In this document: positions 37,816 to 45,925 of the stretch, piece by piece
Layout of the letters: each line of letters begins with the position of its first letter
Numbering within the stretch: the first letter of the stretch is position 1
DNA from: Sphingomonas anseongensis
GTDB lineage: Bacteria > Pseudomonadota > Alphaproteobacteria > Sphingomonadales > Sphingomonadaceae
Reading direction: 5' to 3'
DNA: 64,000 nt
NCBI RefSeq assembly: GCF_023516495.1
Contig: NZ_JAMGBC010000001.1
Span: forward strand, 2,132,501-2,196,500
Notes under the pieces: model-generated
The model's database searches: none
The model's input: only the letters and a program-made list of their open reading frames with translations
Told to the model about the DNA's origin: nothing
Program-made: the position numbers and the translations under genes

Positions 37816-40729
37816 ATTCCTCGCAGCGGTCGCACAAATCCCCGTCCTCCTCGACTTCCGGCAGGTAGCGCCAGCAGCGCCCGCACTTGTGGTTGCCGGT
37901 CTTTGTGATCTTCAAAGTGTCGCCCTGATGAACCGCCGACGTGATGAACAATTCGGCGAGCAATTCCGCGGGCGCGGGAAGCTCCGGCAGCGTGACTTCG
38001 GCCTCCAGGCTCGATCCGATGACCTTGTCGCGGCGAAGCGGCTCGATCGCCTCGGTCACGATCGCCCGAAGCTCGCGAAGGCGCGCCCACGAGGCGGCAT
38101 CGACCCTGAGCTCCGGGGCCAGATGGACGTTCGGCCATTCCAGCAAGTGGACGCTTCCGCCCTCCGGGAAGCGGGTCCCCCACACCTCCTCGGACGTGAA
38201 GACCAGCACCGGCGCTGCGTACCGGATGAGTGCGTGAAAAAGGACGTCGAGCACCGAGCGATAGGCTCGACGCGTCTGCGACTGGCGGCCGGTCAGCGCA
38301 TCGACGTCGCAATAGAGCACGTCCTTGCGGATATCGAAGTAGAAGGCGGACAGGTCTTCGTTGCAGAAATCGGTAAGCGCGCGGACATAATCGTTGAAGT
38401 CGAAATCCTGGATCGCAGTGCGAAGCCGCTCGTCGAGGTCGCTGAGAAGGCCGAGCATGTAACGCTCGAGCTCGGGCATCTCGCCCGGCGCCACGCCGTC
38501 CGCGCCGTCGAAATCGCTCAAGGCGCCGAGCAGGTAACGGAAGGTGTTGCGGAGCTTTCGATACTGGTCGGCGACTCCGCTCAGGATCTCCTTCCCGATG
38601 CGGTGATCCTCGGTGAAGTCGACCGACAGCGCCCACAGCCGCAGGATGTCCGCGCCGTAATCTCGCATGAGGTCGAGCGGATCGACGGTGTTCCCAAGGC
38701 TCTTGGACATCTTCATGCCCTTGGCGTCCATCGTGAAGCCGTGGGTGAGCACCGCATTGTAAGGCGCGCGGCCGCGGGTCCCGCAGCTTTCGAGCAGAGA
38801 CGACTGGAACCAGCCGCGGTGCTGGTCGGACCCTTCGAGATAGAGGTCCGCCGGCCAGACCAGATCGGACCAGCGTCCGCTTTCGAGGACGAAGGCGTGG
38901 GTGCAGCCGCTGTCGAACCAGACGTCGAGGATGTCGCCGACCATCTCGTAATCGTCAGGGTTGCGGTTGCCGAGGAAATGCGCCGCATTGGCTTCGTCCC
39001 AGGCGTCGACGCCCTGTTCGCGGATCGCCTCGACGATGCGGCTGTTCACATTGGGATCGACCAGGACTTCGCCCGTCGCCCGCTCGACGAACAGCGCGAT
39101 GGGCACGCCCCAGGCGCGCTGGCGGCTGATCACCCAGTCCGGCCGGCCCTCGACCATCGACTGGATGCGGTTGCGTCCCTTCTCGGGGACGAAGCGGGTG
39201 TCGGCGATGGCGTGGAGCGCTACCTGGCGAAGCGAGCGCTTGGGACGCTTCTCGAGCGGTTTTTCGAGGAGTGCGCCGCCCTCGTTCTCCCACCGGCTCT
39301 CGAAGAACCAGCGGCAGCTCCGCTCGTCCATCAATTTGTCCATCGGGATGAACCATTGAGGGGTGCAGCGATAGATGACCTTTGCCTTCGACCGCCACGA
39401 ATGCGGGTAGCTGTGCTTGAAGTCCGCACTCGCCGCGAGGAGGGCGCCGGCTTCGCGAAGGTCGGAGCAGATCGGCCCGTCGGGCGCGTTGAACTTGGCG
39501 TTGATGACCGAGCCTTGCCCGCCGAGCCAGAGCCAGTCGGGCCGGTAGAAGCCGCCCGCATCGACCGCGAACACCGGGTCGATACCGTTGGCGCGGCACA
39601 GCTCGAAATCGTCCTCGCCATGGTCGGGCGCCATGTGGACCAGGCCGGTGCCCTGGTCGGTGGTGACGAAGTCGCCGGCGAGGAACGGACGCGGTTTCGC
39701 GAAGAACCCGCCGAGCTTGTGCATCGGGTGGCGGGCGATCGTGCCGGCGAGGTCTGAGCCTTTGCAAATCAGTTCCGAGAGCGCCATTCGAGCCTGAGCG
39801 CTCTGCGTTCGATCTAAGAAGGCATCCACTAGCTCACGCGCGACGAGGAATTTTCCATTGTGCCACGGATTCGCGGCTAGACGAGCTTCGTATTCGGCTT
39901 GTGACTCATCGTCCTCTCTAGGAACGACCGTCATGATTAGAAAGTAATCAACGTCGGGCCCGTAAGCGATTCCCTGGTTGACCGGGATTGTCCACGGCGT
40001 GGTTGTCCACACGACCGCATAGGCGCCGACCAGCTCGGGGATCGGGCTCTCGACGATCTCGAACGCGACATCGATCTGGGTCGAGACGATGTCCTCATAC
40101 TCGATCTCGGCCTCGGCCAGCGCGGTCTTCTCGACCGGCGACCACATCACGGGCTTGGCGCCGCGGTACAGCTGGCCGCTCTTCGCGAACTTGAACAGCT
40201 CCGAGACGATGGTCGCCTCACTGTCATATTGCATCGTCAGGTAGGGGTTGGCCCAATCGGCGCCGATGCCGAGCCGCTTCAGCTGCTCGCGCTGAACGTC
40301 CACCCAATGCTGGGCATAGGCGCGGCACTCGGCGCGGAACTCCTTGACCGGCACCTCGTCCTTGTTGAGCTTCTTCTTGCGATACTGCTCCTCGACCTTC
40401 CATTCGATCGGAAGGCCGTGGCAGTCCCACCCGGGAACGTAGGGAGCGTCCTTGCCCAGGAGCGTCTGCGTCCGGACCACCATGTCCTTCAGGACGTGGT
40501 TCAGCGCATGACCGATGTGCATGTCGCCGTTGGCGTAGGGCGGGCCGTCGTGGAAGATGAACTTGGGCTTCCCCGCGCGCGCACGCCGCACTTCGCCGTA
40601 GAGGTCCTGTTCCTCCCAGCGGGCAAGGATCGCCGGCTCCTTCTGCGGAAGCCCGGCCTTCATCGGAAAGTCGGTCTTCGGTAGGAATACGGTCGGCCGG
40701 TAATCGGGTTTTTGCGGCGCGTCAGCCAT
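37802..40729 (-). CDS. ileS: Isoleucyl-tRNA synthetase
   Basis: A 975-residue class I synthetase. The HIGH motif is at 71-74 (HIGHALNH), KGMKMSKSLGN holds the second signature, and a C-terminal zinc-binding CGRCWRYLPEV...CDRC closes the protein. The editing domain lies between them. From about position 39770 to 39965 (residues about 255-320) codon use turns sharply AT-richer, with CTA, TTA, AGA and CAA codons that are otherwise avoided; the reading frame is intact. It leads an operon with lspA and the DUF3035 gene. Confidence 0.96.
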   Translation of the reverse strand: MADAPQKPDYRPTVFLPKTDFPMKAGLPQKEPAILARWEEQDLYGEVRRARAGKPKFIFHDGPPYANGDMHIGHALNHVLKDMVVRTQTLLGKDAPYVPGWDCHGLPIEWKVEEQYRKKKLNKDEVPVKEFRAECRAYAQHWVDVQREQLKRLGIGADWANPYLTMQYDSEATIVSELFKFAKSGQLYRGAKPVMWSPVEKTALAEAEIEYEDIVSTQIDVAFEIVESPIPELVGAYAVVWTTTPWTIPVNQGIAYGPDVDYFLIMTVVPREDDESQAEYEARLAANPWHNGKFLVARELVDAFLDRTQSAQARMALSELICKGSDLAGTIARHPMHKLGGFFAKPRPFLAGDFVTTDQGTGLVHMAPDHGEDDFELCRANGIDPVFAVDAGGFYRPDWLWLGGQGSVINAKFNAPDGPICSDLREAGALLAASADFKHSYPHSWRSKAKVIYRCTPQWFIPMDKLMDERSCRWFFESRWENEGGALLEKPLEKRPKRSLRQVALHAIADTRFVPEKGRNRIQSMVEGRPDWVISRQRAWGVPIALFVERATGEVLVDPNVNSRIVEAIREQGVDAWDEANAAHFLGNRNPDDYEMVGDILDVWFDSGCTHAFVLESGRWSDLVWPADLYLEGSDQHRGWFQSSLLESCGTRGRAPYNAVLTHGFTMDAKGMKMSKSLGNTVDPLDLMRDYGADILRLWALSVDFTEDHRIGKEILSGVADQYRKLRNTFRYLLGALSDFDGADGVAPGEMPELERYMLGLLSDLDERLRTAIQDFDFNDYVRALTDFCNEDLSAFYFDIRKDVLYCDVDALTGRQSQTRRAYRSVLDVLFHALIRYAAPVLVFTSEEVWGTRFPEGGSVHLLEWPNVHLAPELRVDAASWARLRELRAIVTEAIEPLRRDKVIGSSLEAEVTLPELPAPAELLAELFITSAVHQGDTLKITKTGNHKCGRCWRYLPEVEEDGDLCDRCEEYVDA

Positions 40730-40767
40730 TGACCGCGGGCCTTAGCGGGCGGCTTGCGGAATGCAAA

Positions 40768-41694
40768 CTAGGGACCGAGCAGCCGGCGCGCTTCCGCTTC
40801 GTCCTCGCGCATTCGCTCGACGAGCGCGTCGACGCTGTCGAACTTCTTCTCCGGCCGGATGAACGCGACCAGGTCGGTCTCGATGGTACGGCCGTAAAGG
40901 TCGCCGTCCCAGTCGAAGATGTAGGTCTCGAGATATTCCTCGCCCTCCTCGAACGTCGGGCGAACTCCGAAGCTGGCCGCTCCGCTATGCTCGCTTCCGT
41001 CATCGAGCCGCACGCGTACCGCATAGATCCCATAGGCCGGCCGCTGGTAGCGGCCCAGCGACACGTTGGCGGTTGGAAAGCCGAGGTCGTGGCCGCGGCC
41101 GTCGCCGCGCTGGACGACCGCTTCGACGGCGAAAGGGCGGGTGAGGAGGTGGGTCGCGCTCGCCGTATCGCCAGCGGCGAGCGCCTGCCGAATCCGGCTG
41201 GAGGAAACAGGTTCGCCGTCGAGGATAACCGGCGCCACGGTTTCGGCGTCGATCCCATGAGCCTTGCCCAGCTCGCTCATGGTCTCGGCATTCCCGGCCC
41301 GCCCGCGGCCGAAGGTGAAGTCGGTGCCGGTAACCACAGCTGCCACCCCGAGCCGCTTGGCCAGGACGTCTGATACGAAATCCTCGGCGCTGGTCGTCGC
41401 CAGCGCCTTGTCGAAGCCGAACACCAGCATGCCGTCGGCACCGGCATGGGCGAACAGCCGCTCGCGCTGGTCGAGGCTGGTCAGCCGGAACGGCGGCACG
41501 TCGGGCTTGAAGAAGCGGACCGGGTGGGGATCGAAGGTAGCGACGATCACCGGCCGCCGCTCGTGAAATCCGAGCGCGATCGCCCGGTTGACGACGGCCT
41601 GGTGGCCCAGGTGGAAGCCGTCGAAATTGCCGAGCGCGACCACGCTCCCGCGGAGGCTTTCCGGCATCGGCTGGTCGTGCGACAGGCGGATCAT
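40768..41694 (-). CDS. ribF: Bifunctional riboflavin kinase / FAD synthetase
   Basis: A 308-residue enzyme that makes FMN and FAD. The adenylyltransferase half opens VVALGNFDGFHLGHQAVVNR and has VVTGTDFTFGRGRAGN. The kinase half has VVQRGDGRGHDLGFPTANV and the substrate segment YGIYAVRVRLDDG. It lies 38 bases upstream of ileS on the same strand, the common bacterial ribF-ileS-lspA order. Confidence 0.95.
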   Translation of the reverse strand: MIRLSHDQPMPESLRGSVVALGNFDGFHLGHQAVVNRAIALGFHERRPVIVATFDPHPVRFFKPDVPPFRLTSLDQRERLFAHAGADGMLVFGFDKALATTSAEDFVSDVLAKRLGVAAVVTGTDFTFGRGRAGNAETMSELGKAHGIDAETVAPVILDGEPVSSSRIRQALAAGDTASATHLLTRPFAVEAVVQRGDGRGHDLGFPTANVSLGRYQRPAYGIYAVRVRLDDGSEHSGAASFGVRPTFEEGEEYLETYIFDWDGDLYGRTIETDLVAFIRPEKKFDSVDALVERMREDEAEARRLLGP

Positions 41695-41749
41695 TGGACG
41701 CCGGCTCTATCCGGCAGCGTCACGCTCGGCAATCGCGCTCCTCCCAAGC

Positions 41750-41856
41750 TTGACTCGGCAGTAGTGGAATCCTACATGGGTCCTATCCCGATCTACCGGT
41801 TTCCGGCGGCGCATTCGTGCGCGCGTCGGTTTTTCGTTTTGATCGGGACCACATAG
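41750..41856 (+). promoter_or_regulatory. Predicted promoter and structured leader ahead of rpsM
   Basis: A -35-like TTGACT (41750-41755) is followed 17 bases later by TACATG (41773-41778). The transcript would then fold: 41787-41793 pairs with 41841-41847 (seven perfect pairs) around an inner hairpin at 41803-41829. A 26-codon frame (41776-41856) spans the whole structure but lacks a ribosome site. The layout resembles an autoregulated ribosomal-protein leader, but no known motif was recognised. Confidence 0.4.
41803..41839 (+). terminator. Intrinsic-terminator-like hairpin upstream of rpsM
   Basis: An 11-base-pair stem (41803-41813 with 41818-41829, one bulged G at 41823) is capped by a TTCG tetraloop and followed by TTTTTCGTTTT. 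It points toward rpsM, but no plus-strand gene ends before it because ribF is on the minus strand. It is therefore either an attenuator in the rpsM leader or a leftover of a gene that once preceded rpsM. Confidence 0.6.
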
Positions 41857-41939
41857 CGAGGAGATAGGCGGCGGTTTCTACGAGTGGGCTTTCCCTCTCG
41901 CGAAGCATGATCGCCTGTGGAGCTTAAAAAGGAAATAGA

Positions 41940-42308
41940 ATGGCACGTATTGCCGGCGTCAATATCCCATCGAACAAGCGCGTCGAGATCGCGCTCACCT
42001 ACATCCACGGAATCGGCCGAACCACGGCCAAGACGATCATCGGAAAGCTGGGCATCGCGCCCGAGCGCCGGGTCCAGGACCTGACCGACCAGGAAGTCCT
42101 GCACATCCGTGAGGAAATCGATGCGAACCAGACGGTCGAGGGCGACCTTCGCCGCGAGACCGCGATGAACATCAAGCGGCTGATGGACCTCGCCTCGTAC
42201 AGGGGCCTGAGGCACCGCAAAGGCCTGCCGGTCCGCGGACAGCGCACGCATACCAACGCGCGCACCCGCAAGGGCAAGGCACGGCCGATCGCGGGGAAGA
42301 AGAAATAA
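41940..42308 (+). CDS. rpsM: 30S ribosomal protein S13
   Basis: A 122-residue ribosomal protein of the small-subunit head. It begins [20 protein letters not shown] and ends with the basic [20 protein letters not shown] tail. AAGGA lies 7 bases before the ATG. In most bacteria it follows secY-adk; here the divergent ribF gene is its neighbour, so the spc-type genes are elsewhere. Confidence 0.97.
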   Translation: MARIAGVNIPSNKRVEIALTYIHGIGRTTAKTIIGKLGIAPERRVQDLTDQEVLHIREEIDANQTVEGDLRRETAMNIKRLMDLASYRGLRHRKGLPVRGQRTHTNARTRKGKARPIAGKKK

Positions 42309-42379
42309 CCGAAGTCCGAGGGACTCTTGGTTCTTTCTTCCCACTCCACCGTCAGCAGTTTTGAACAGGATTTAGCTTA

Positions 42380-42769
42380 ATGGCCCAGGCACCGCAGCGT
42401 CTCCGCAGAAGGGAACGCAAGAACATTACGGCCGGCGTGGCTCACGTGAACGCCAGCTTCAACAACACGATGATCACCATCACCGACGCTCAGGGCAACG
42501 CAATCGCGTGGAGCTCGGCCGGGATGATGGGCTTCAAGGGCAGCCGCAAGTCGACTCCCTATGCCGCCCAGGTCGCAGCCGAGGACGCGGGCAAGAAGGC
42601 CGCCGAGCACGGCGTCCGGACGCTCGAAGTGGAGGTCAAGGGACCGGGATCGGGCCGTGAGAGCGCGCTTCGCGCCCTCCAGGCGGTCGGATTCACGATC
42701 ACCTCGATCCGCGACGTGACGCCGATCCCCCACAACGGGGTCCGGCCGAGCAAGCGCCGCCGGGTGTAA
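42380..42769 (+). CDS. rpsK: 30S ribosomal protein S11
   Basis: A 129-residue platform protein of the small subunit: [40 protein letters not shown] and the arginine-rich end [17 protein letters not shown] lies 11 bases before the ATG. The 87-base gap to rpoA holds a 7-base-pair hairpin and a second small one, both without a T run, possibly processing or stability elements. Confidence 0.97.
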   Translation: MAQAPQRLRRRERKNITAGVAHVNASFNNTMITITDAQGNAIAWSSAGMMGFKGSRKSTPYAAQVAAEDAGKKAAEHGVRTLEVEVKGPGSGRESALRALQAVGFTITSIRDVTPIPHNGVRPSKRRRV

Positions 42770-42856
42770 TCGGACGAGTGCGTCCCCGCTTGCCGGGGAC
42801 GGCGAACAGAGATTTCAAATCGGGGCTGCGAAGCCCCCAACTGCCAAGGGATGAAA

Positions 42857-43924
42857 ATGGCCGTCAACGCAAAGAACTGGCAGGAATTGAAGAAGCCCAA
42901 CGCTCTCGAGAGGAAGCAGGGCCATGGCGACGTCCGCCGTCGCGCAGTCTTCGTCGCGGAGCCGCTCGAGCGCGGTTTTGGAATGACTCTCGGCAACTCG
43001 CTTCGGCGGGTTCTGCTCAGCTCGCTCCAGGGCGCCGCAGTCACCTCGATCAAGATCGAGGGCGCGCTCCACGAGTTCAGTTCGCTTCCGGGAATCCGCG
43101 AGGACGTGACCGACATCGTCCTCAACGTGAAGCAGATCGCTCTGAAGATGGAAGGCGAGGGGCCCAAGCGGCTCCAGCTTTCGGCGACCGGCCCCGCGGA
43201 AGTCACCGCAGGGATGATCGCGACCGCAGGCGACATGGAGATCACCAACCCCGATCTCGTCATCTGCCACCTGGACCAGGGCGCGACTCTTAACATGGAG
43301 CTGACCGCCGACATCGGTAAGGGCTATGTCCCGGCGCAGGCCAACCGGCCGGTCGACGCTCCGATCGGGCTGATCCCGGTCGACGCGCTCTATTCCCCGG
43401 TCCGCCAGGTCGCCTACAAGGTCGAGAACACCCGCGTCGGGCAGGAGCTCGATTACGACAAGCTGACGCTGACGATCGAGACCGACGGCACCGTCGCCCC
43501 GGAAGATGCGCTCGCTTATGCGGCCCGGATCCTCCAGGACCAGCTGCAGCTGTTCGTCCACTTCGACGACAGCCAGGTCCGCGCTGCTGCTCCGGCGATG
43601 ATCGGGCAGCCGGCGATGGCCGCCGAGACTCCGGCCGACACCAACCAGCTCAACCGCTACCTTCTCAAGAAGGTCGACGAACTTGAGCTGTCGGTTCGCA
43701 GCGCCAACTGCCTGAAGAACGACAACATCATCTACATCGGCGACCTGGTCCAGAAGACCGAAGCCGAGATGCTTCGTACTCCGAACTTCGGCCGCAAGTC
43801 CTTGAACGAGATCAAGGAAGTGCTCGCCAGCATGGGCCTTCGTCTCGGAATGGACATCCCCGGATGGCCGCCCGAGAACATCGAGGAAATGGCGAAGAAG
43901 CTCGAGCAGGAAATGCTCGGCTAA
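42857..43924 (+). CDS. rpoA: RNA polymerase alpha subunit
   Basis: A 355-residue subunit. The N-terminal assembly domain ([20 protein letters not shown]) is followed by the C-terminal domain that contacts promoters and activators ([40 protein letters not shown]). I place the start at the second ATG because AAGGG lies 6 bases before it and the family begins [15 protein letters not shown]; the ATG two codons earlier is the alternative. A strong terminator follows, so rplQ is not read from the same message without readthrough. Confidence 0.97.
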   Translation: MAVNAKNWQELKKPNALERKQGHGDVRRRAVFVAEPLERGFGMTLGNSLRRVLLSSLQGAAVTSIKIEGALHEFSSLPGIREDVTDIVLNVKQIALKMEGEGPKRLQLSATGPAEVTAGMIATAGDMEITNPDLVICHLDQGATLNMELTADIGKGYVPAQANRPVDAPIGLIPVDALYSPVRQVAYKVENTRVGQELDYDKLTLTIETDGTVAPEDALAYAARILQDQLQLFVHFDDSQVRAAAPAMIGQPAMAAETPADTNQLNRYLLKKVDELELSVRSANCLKNDNIIYIGDLVQKTEAEMLRTPNFGRKSLNEIKEVLASMGLRLGMDIPGWPPENIEEMAKKLEQEMLG

Positions 43925-43951
43925 GCAGCCGCCGGGTTTACGAGACAAAGG

Positions 43952-43985
43952 AGGGCCGTCCCGATGGGGCGGCCCTTTCCTTTTG
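43952..43985 (+). terminator. Intrinsic terminator after rpoA
   Basis: A perfect 7-base-pair GC stem (43952-43958 with 43970-43976), an 11-base loop and a T-rich run (TTCCTTTT) follow the rpoA stop by 27 bases. Confidence 0.8.
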
Positions 43986-44057
43986 TGCTATCGGCCGCGC
44001 GACCAGTGCTTCGCGGCGGCGACCGCCAAGCCGCGACGCGCCTGGACGGAGGCAGAT

Positions 44058-44351
44058 ATGGCAGACCGAAGGCGCAACGATCCCTACAGGAATTTCAACT
44101 TTCGAATGGTGTTCGGCGCAGCGATCGCGGCGATTGCCGGCTTCGCCCTGGTGAAGAAGGTGATGCCCGGAGTTTCGGCAAAGTACCGCAAGCCGAGGGA
44201 CTATGTCTCGGAAGTGCCGGCCGGGTCACGCCCGATCGAAGCGGTAGGGACCAGCGTCGCGGCAGGCCGAACGGCTGGCAAGGCCAAGAAGCGCCCCGCA
44301 AGCCACGGGCGAGCGCGCAAGAAAAGGACCGCCGCGCCCAAGCGGCGCTGA
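44058..44351 (+). CDS. Small basic membrane-anchored protein, unknown
   Basis: A 97-residue protein starting MADRRRNDPYRNFNFRMVFG. It has one hydrophobic span (AAIAAIAGFALVKKVMPG) and a strongly basic Lys/Arg/Ala tail (KAKKRPASHGRARKKRTAAP) like that of a nucleic-acid-binding or ribosome-associated protein. GGAGG lies 7 bases before the ATG. No family is recognised. It sits in the stretch that separates rpoA from rplQ. Confidence 0.65.
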   Translation: MADRRRNDPYRNFNFRMVFGAAIAAIAGFALVKKVMPGVSAKYRKPRDYVSEVPAGSRPIEAVGTSVAAGRTAGKAKKRPASHGRARKKRTAAPKRR

Positions 44352-44376
44352 GGTCGGGAAAGCGCCACAAATTAAA

Positions 44377-44416
44377 GGGGCGGCCCCAATCCCCGAAGGG
44401 AAAAGGACCGCCCAAA
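44377..44416 (-). terminator. Possible second minus-strand terminator or stem-loop
   Basis: 44378-44383 pairs with 44408-44413 (GGGCGG with CCGCCC), and on the minus strand the stem is followed by CTTTAATTTG. An inner small hairpin is also possible. It lies beyond the terminator at 44567-44601 for the same strand, so its transcript is unclear; an unannotated small RNA between them is one option. A 10-base direct repeat (44488-44497 and 44544-44553) lies between the two terminators. Confidence 0.3.
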
Positions 44417-44566
44417 TGCCGGCTTGAGCCTCTGGCGGGTGGCTGCCAACGCGATTCTCTGGCCAGAAAACCGGTCCCGTTACAAGCAAAATCAGAGCTT
44501 CGGGCGCAAGCTTTGCTGCGGAAGCGACATGATTGTCATCATTAAATCAGAGCGGCCAGGCCCACG

Positions 44567-44601
44567 AAAAAAGGGGCGGCCGGCAATGCGTCGGCCACCC
44601 C
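44567..44601 (-). terminator. Intrinsic terminator of the secreted-protein gene
   Basis: On the minus strand a 10-base-pair stem with one mismatch (44592-44601 with 44573-44582) closes a 9-base loop and runs into six T. It lies 17 bases after the stop of the gene at 44619-44957. Confidence 0.8.
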
Positions 44602-44618
44602 TCAATCGGTGAGTCTGG

Positions 44619-44957
44619 TTACTTCTTCTGGCTGAGAAGCTGCTTGTTCACGCTCTGAGCGAGAGCCTGCGAGCCTGATTTGGCGGTGCAGGTCGCGTCA
44701 CCGCTCTTGAGCTGCTTGGCGAGCACGTTGGCGCTGACGTCGCAGACGTTGGCCGCAACGCCGATGGGGACCTGAACAGTGACCGGGATGTTGAGGTTGT
44801 TGAGCGCCGCAATCTGGTCGTTGTTCAGGAAGTTGTTCAGCAAGGTCACGTCGCCGATCTGGACGTTGACGAGTCCGCTGCCGAGGTTCTGGCCTACTGC
44901 CGGGGCGGCAAAGGCAATCGAAGCGGCCGCTGCCGCCATCATGATACGCTTACTCAT
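44619..44957 (-). CDS. Small secreted protein, chaplin-like in character
   Basis: A 112-residue product with a signal peptide (MSKRIMMAAAAASIAFAAPA, cut near VGQ). The mature part is Asn/Val/Leu-rich: GLVNVQIGDVTLLNNFLNN, IPVTVQVPIGVAANVCDVSA, with two cysteines. The alternation of small hydrophobic residues and Asn, with the NIPVTVQVPIGVAANVC segment, recalls streptomycete chaplins, which form surface amyloid, but there is no proven relation. A start shared with the long upstream open frame was rejected. It lies opposite to its neighbours, inside the rpoA-rplQ gap, and has its own terminator. Confidence 0.7.
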   Translation of the reverse strand: MSKRIMMAAAAASIAFAAPAVGQNLGSGLVNVQIGDVTLLNNFLNNDQIAALNNLNIPVTVQVPIGVAANVCDVSANVLAKQLKSGDATCTAKSGSQALAQSVNKQLLSQKK

Positions 44958-45277
44958 CGGTCTTCTCCTGGTGTTGGGCAGGGCGAAGCGAGTCCACGCC
45001 CTGCTTGGCTGGGGATCAAAACGAGCGAGTGCCGAGTTCGTCCGTTCAGTAACGACGACTCGCGCCCCCCGTGCGGCAGGAGACGTGAACAGCCATAAGA
45101 AGTTGATCTTTGGCACGAAATTCGGACAGCTAGGGATGTCGGCGACCGGTCGCGGGCGCCCGCCGGCAGGCCTTGATCGACGCTCACGTACGGTTGGCGG
45201 GGCTAGTCTCCGCGTCATTGGTGGTGAGATCGCCAAGCTTGACTTCGAAGCGCTCTTGGGGTTGAGGAGCGCCTGCC
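44958..45277 (+). other. Intergenic stretch of about 320 bases with no gene seen
   Basis: Both strands were read. Open frames here are shadows with no ribosome site. It must hold the promoter of the minus-strand secreted protein (starting at 44957) and probably that of rplQ. No tRNA or known riboswitch was recognised. Confidence 0.5.
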
Positions 45278-45307
45278 GGCGGGACGCTTCCCGCCGCTTT
45301 TGTTTTG
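45278..45307 (+). terminator. Intrinsic-terminator-like hairpin 73 bases before rplQ
   Basis: A perfect 7-base-pair stem (45278-45284 with 45289-45295) with a 4-base loop is followed by GCTTTTGTTTT. No plus-strand gene ends just before it. It may end readthrough from upstream or act as an attenuator in the rplQ leader. Confidence 0.6.
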
Positions 45308-45380
45308 GGGACGGCCGCCCCCACAAGCGCGGCCTGGCCGGAGCTACCTCACACGGGCTCCAGACGAACGGAGAATGAAT

Positions 45381-45797
45381 ATGCGCCATCGTGTTGGCCA
45401 TCGTAAGCTTCAGCGCACCTCGAGCCACCGGACGGCCCTGTTCCGCAACATGGCGGCCGCGCTGATCAAGCACGAGCAGATCACCACCACCACCGCCAAG
45501 GCGAAGGAGCTTCGTCCTTACGTCGAGAAGCTGGTTACGTTGGCGAAGAAGGGCGGACTTTCGAACCGTCGCATCGCCCACTCGCGGATTATGGACGAGA
45601 CCCAGGAGCGCAAGCTGTTCGACGTCATCGGCCCTCGCTACGCCGATCGCAACGGCGGCTACACCCGCGTGGTGAAAGCCGGCATCCGCATGTCGGACTC
45701 CGCCTCGATCGCGATCATCGAGTTCGTCGACCGTGACCCCGCCGCCAAGGGACAGGATTCCGGCCCGGTCATGACCGAAGAGCTCGAAGAAGCCTAA
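45381..45797 (+). CDS. rplQ: 50S ribosomal protein L17
   Basis: A 138-residue protein of the large subunit. It begins [20 protein letters not shown] and contains [20 protein letters not shown] and RLSNRR-like sequence ([10 protein letters not shown]). The ATG at 45381 has GGAGA at 7 bases; the in-frame ATG at 45375 is too close. In most bacteria L17 directly follows rpoA; here it is 1.45 kb away behind two terminators. Confidence 0.96.
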   Translation: MRHRVGHRKLQRTSSHRTALFRNMAAALIKHEQITTTTAKAKELRPYVEKLVTLAKKGGLSNRRIAHSRIMDETQERKLFDVIGPRYADRNGGYTRVVKAGIRMSDSASIAIIEFVDRDPAAKGQDSGPVMTEELEEA

Positions 45798-45925
45798 GCC
45801 CTTCAACCAAGCTGAATATTGGCAGACCGCTGCATTCAGCGGCGGTGCAATCGCGCGCGCCTAAACCTTCCGCATCCTCGGTTCGTTGTGTCCATCGAAT
45901 CGAGCTTGTTCGAAGGAGAGTGGCC

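Noticed and set aside
37745-39757. A 670-residue plus-strand open frame across ileS and lspA
   Set aside because: It is the antisense of well-recognised isoleucyl-tRNA synthetase and shows no motif.
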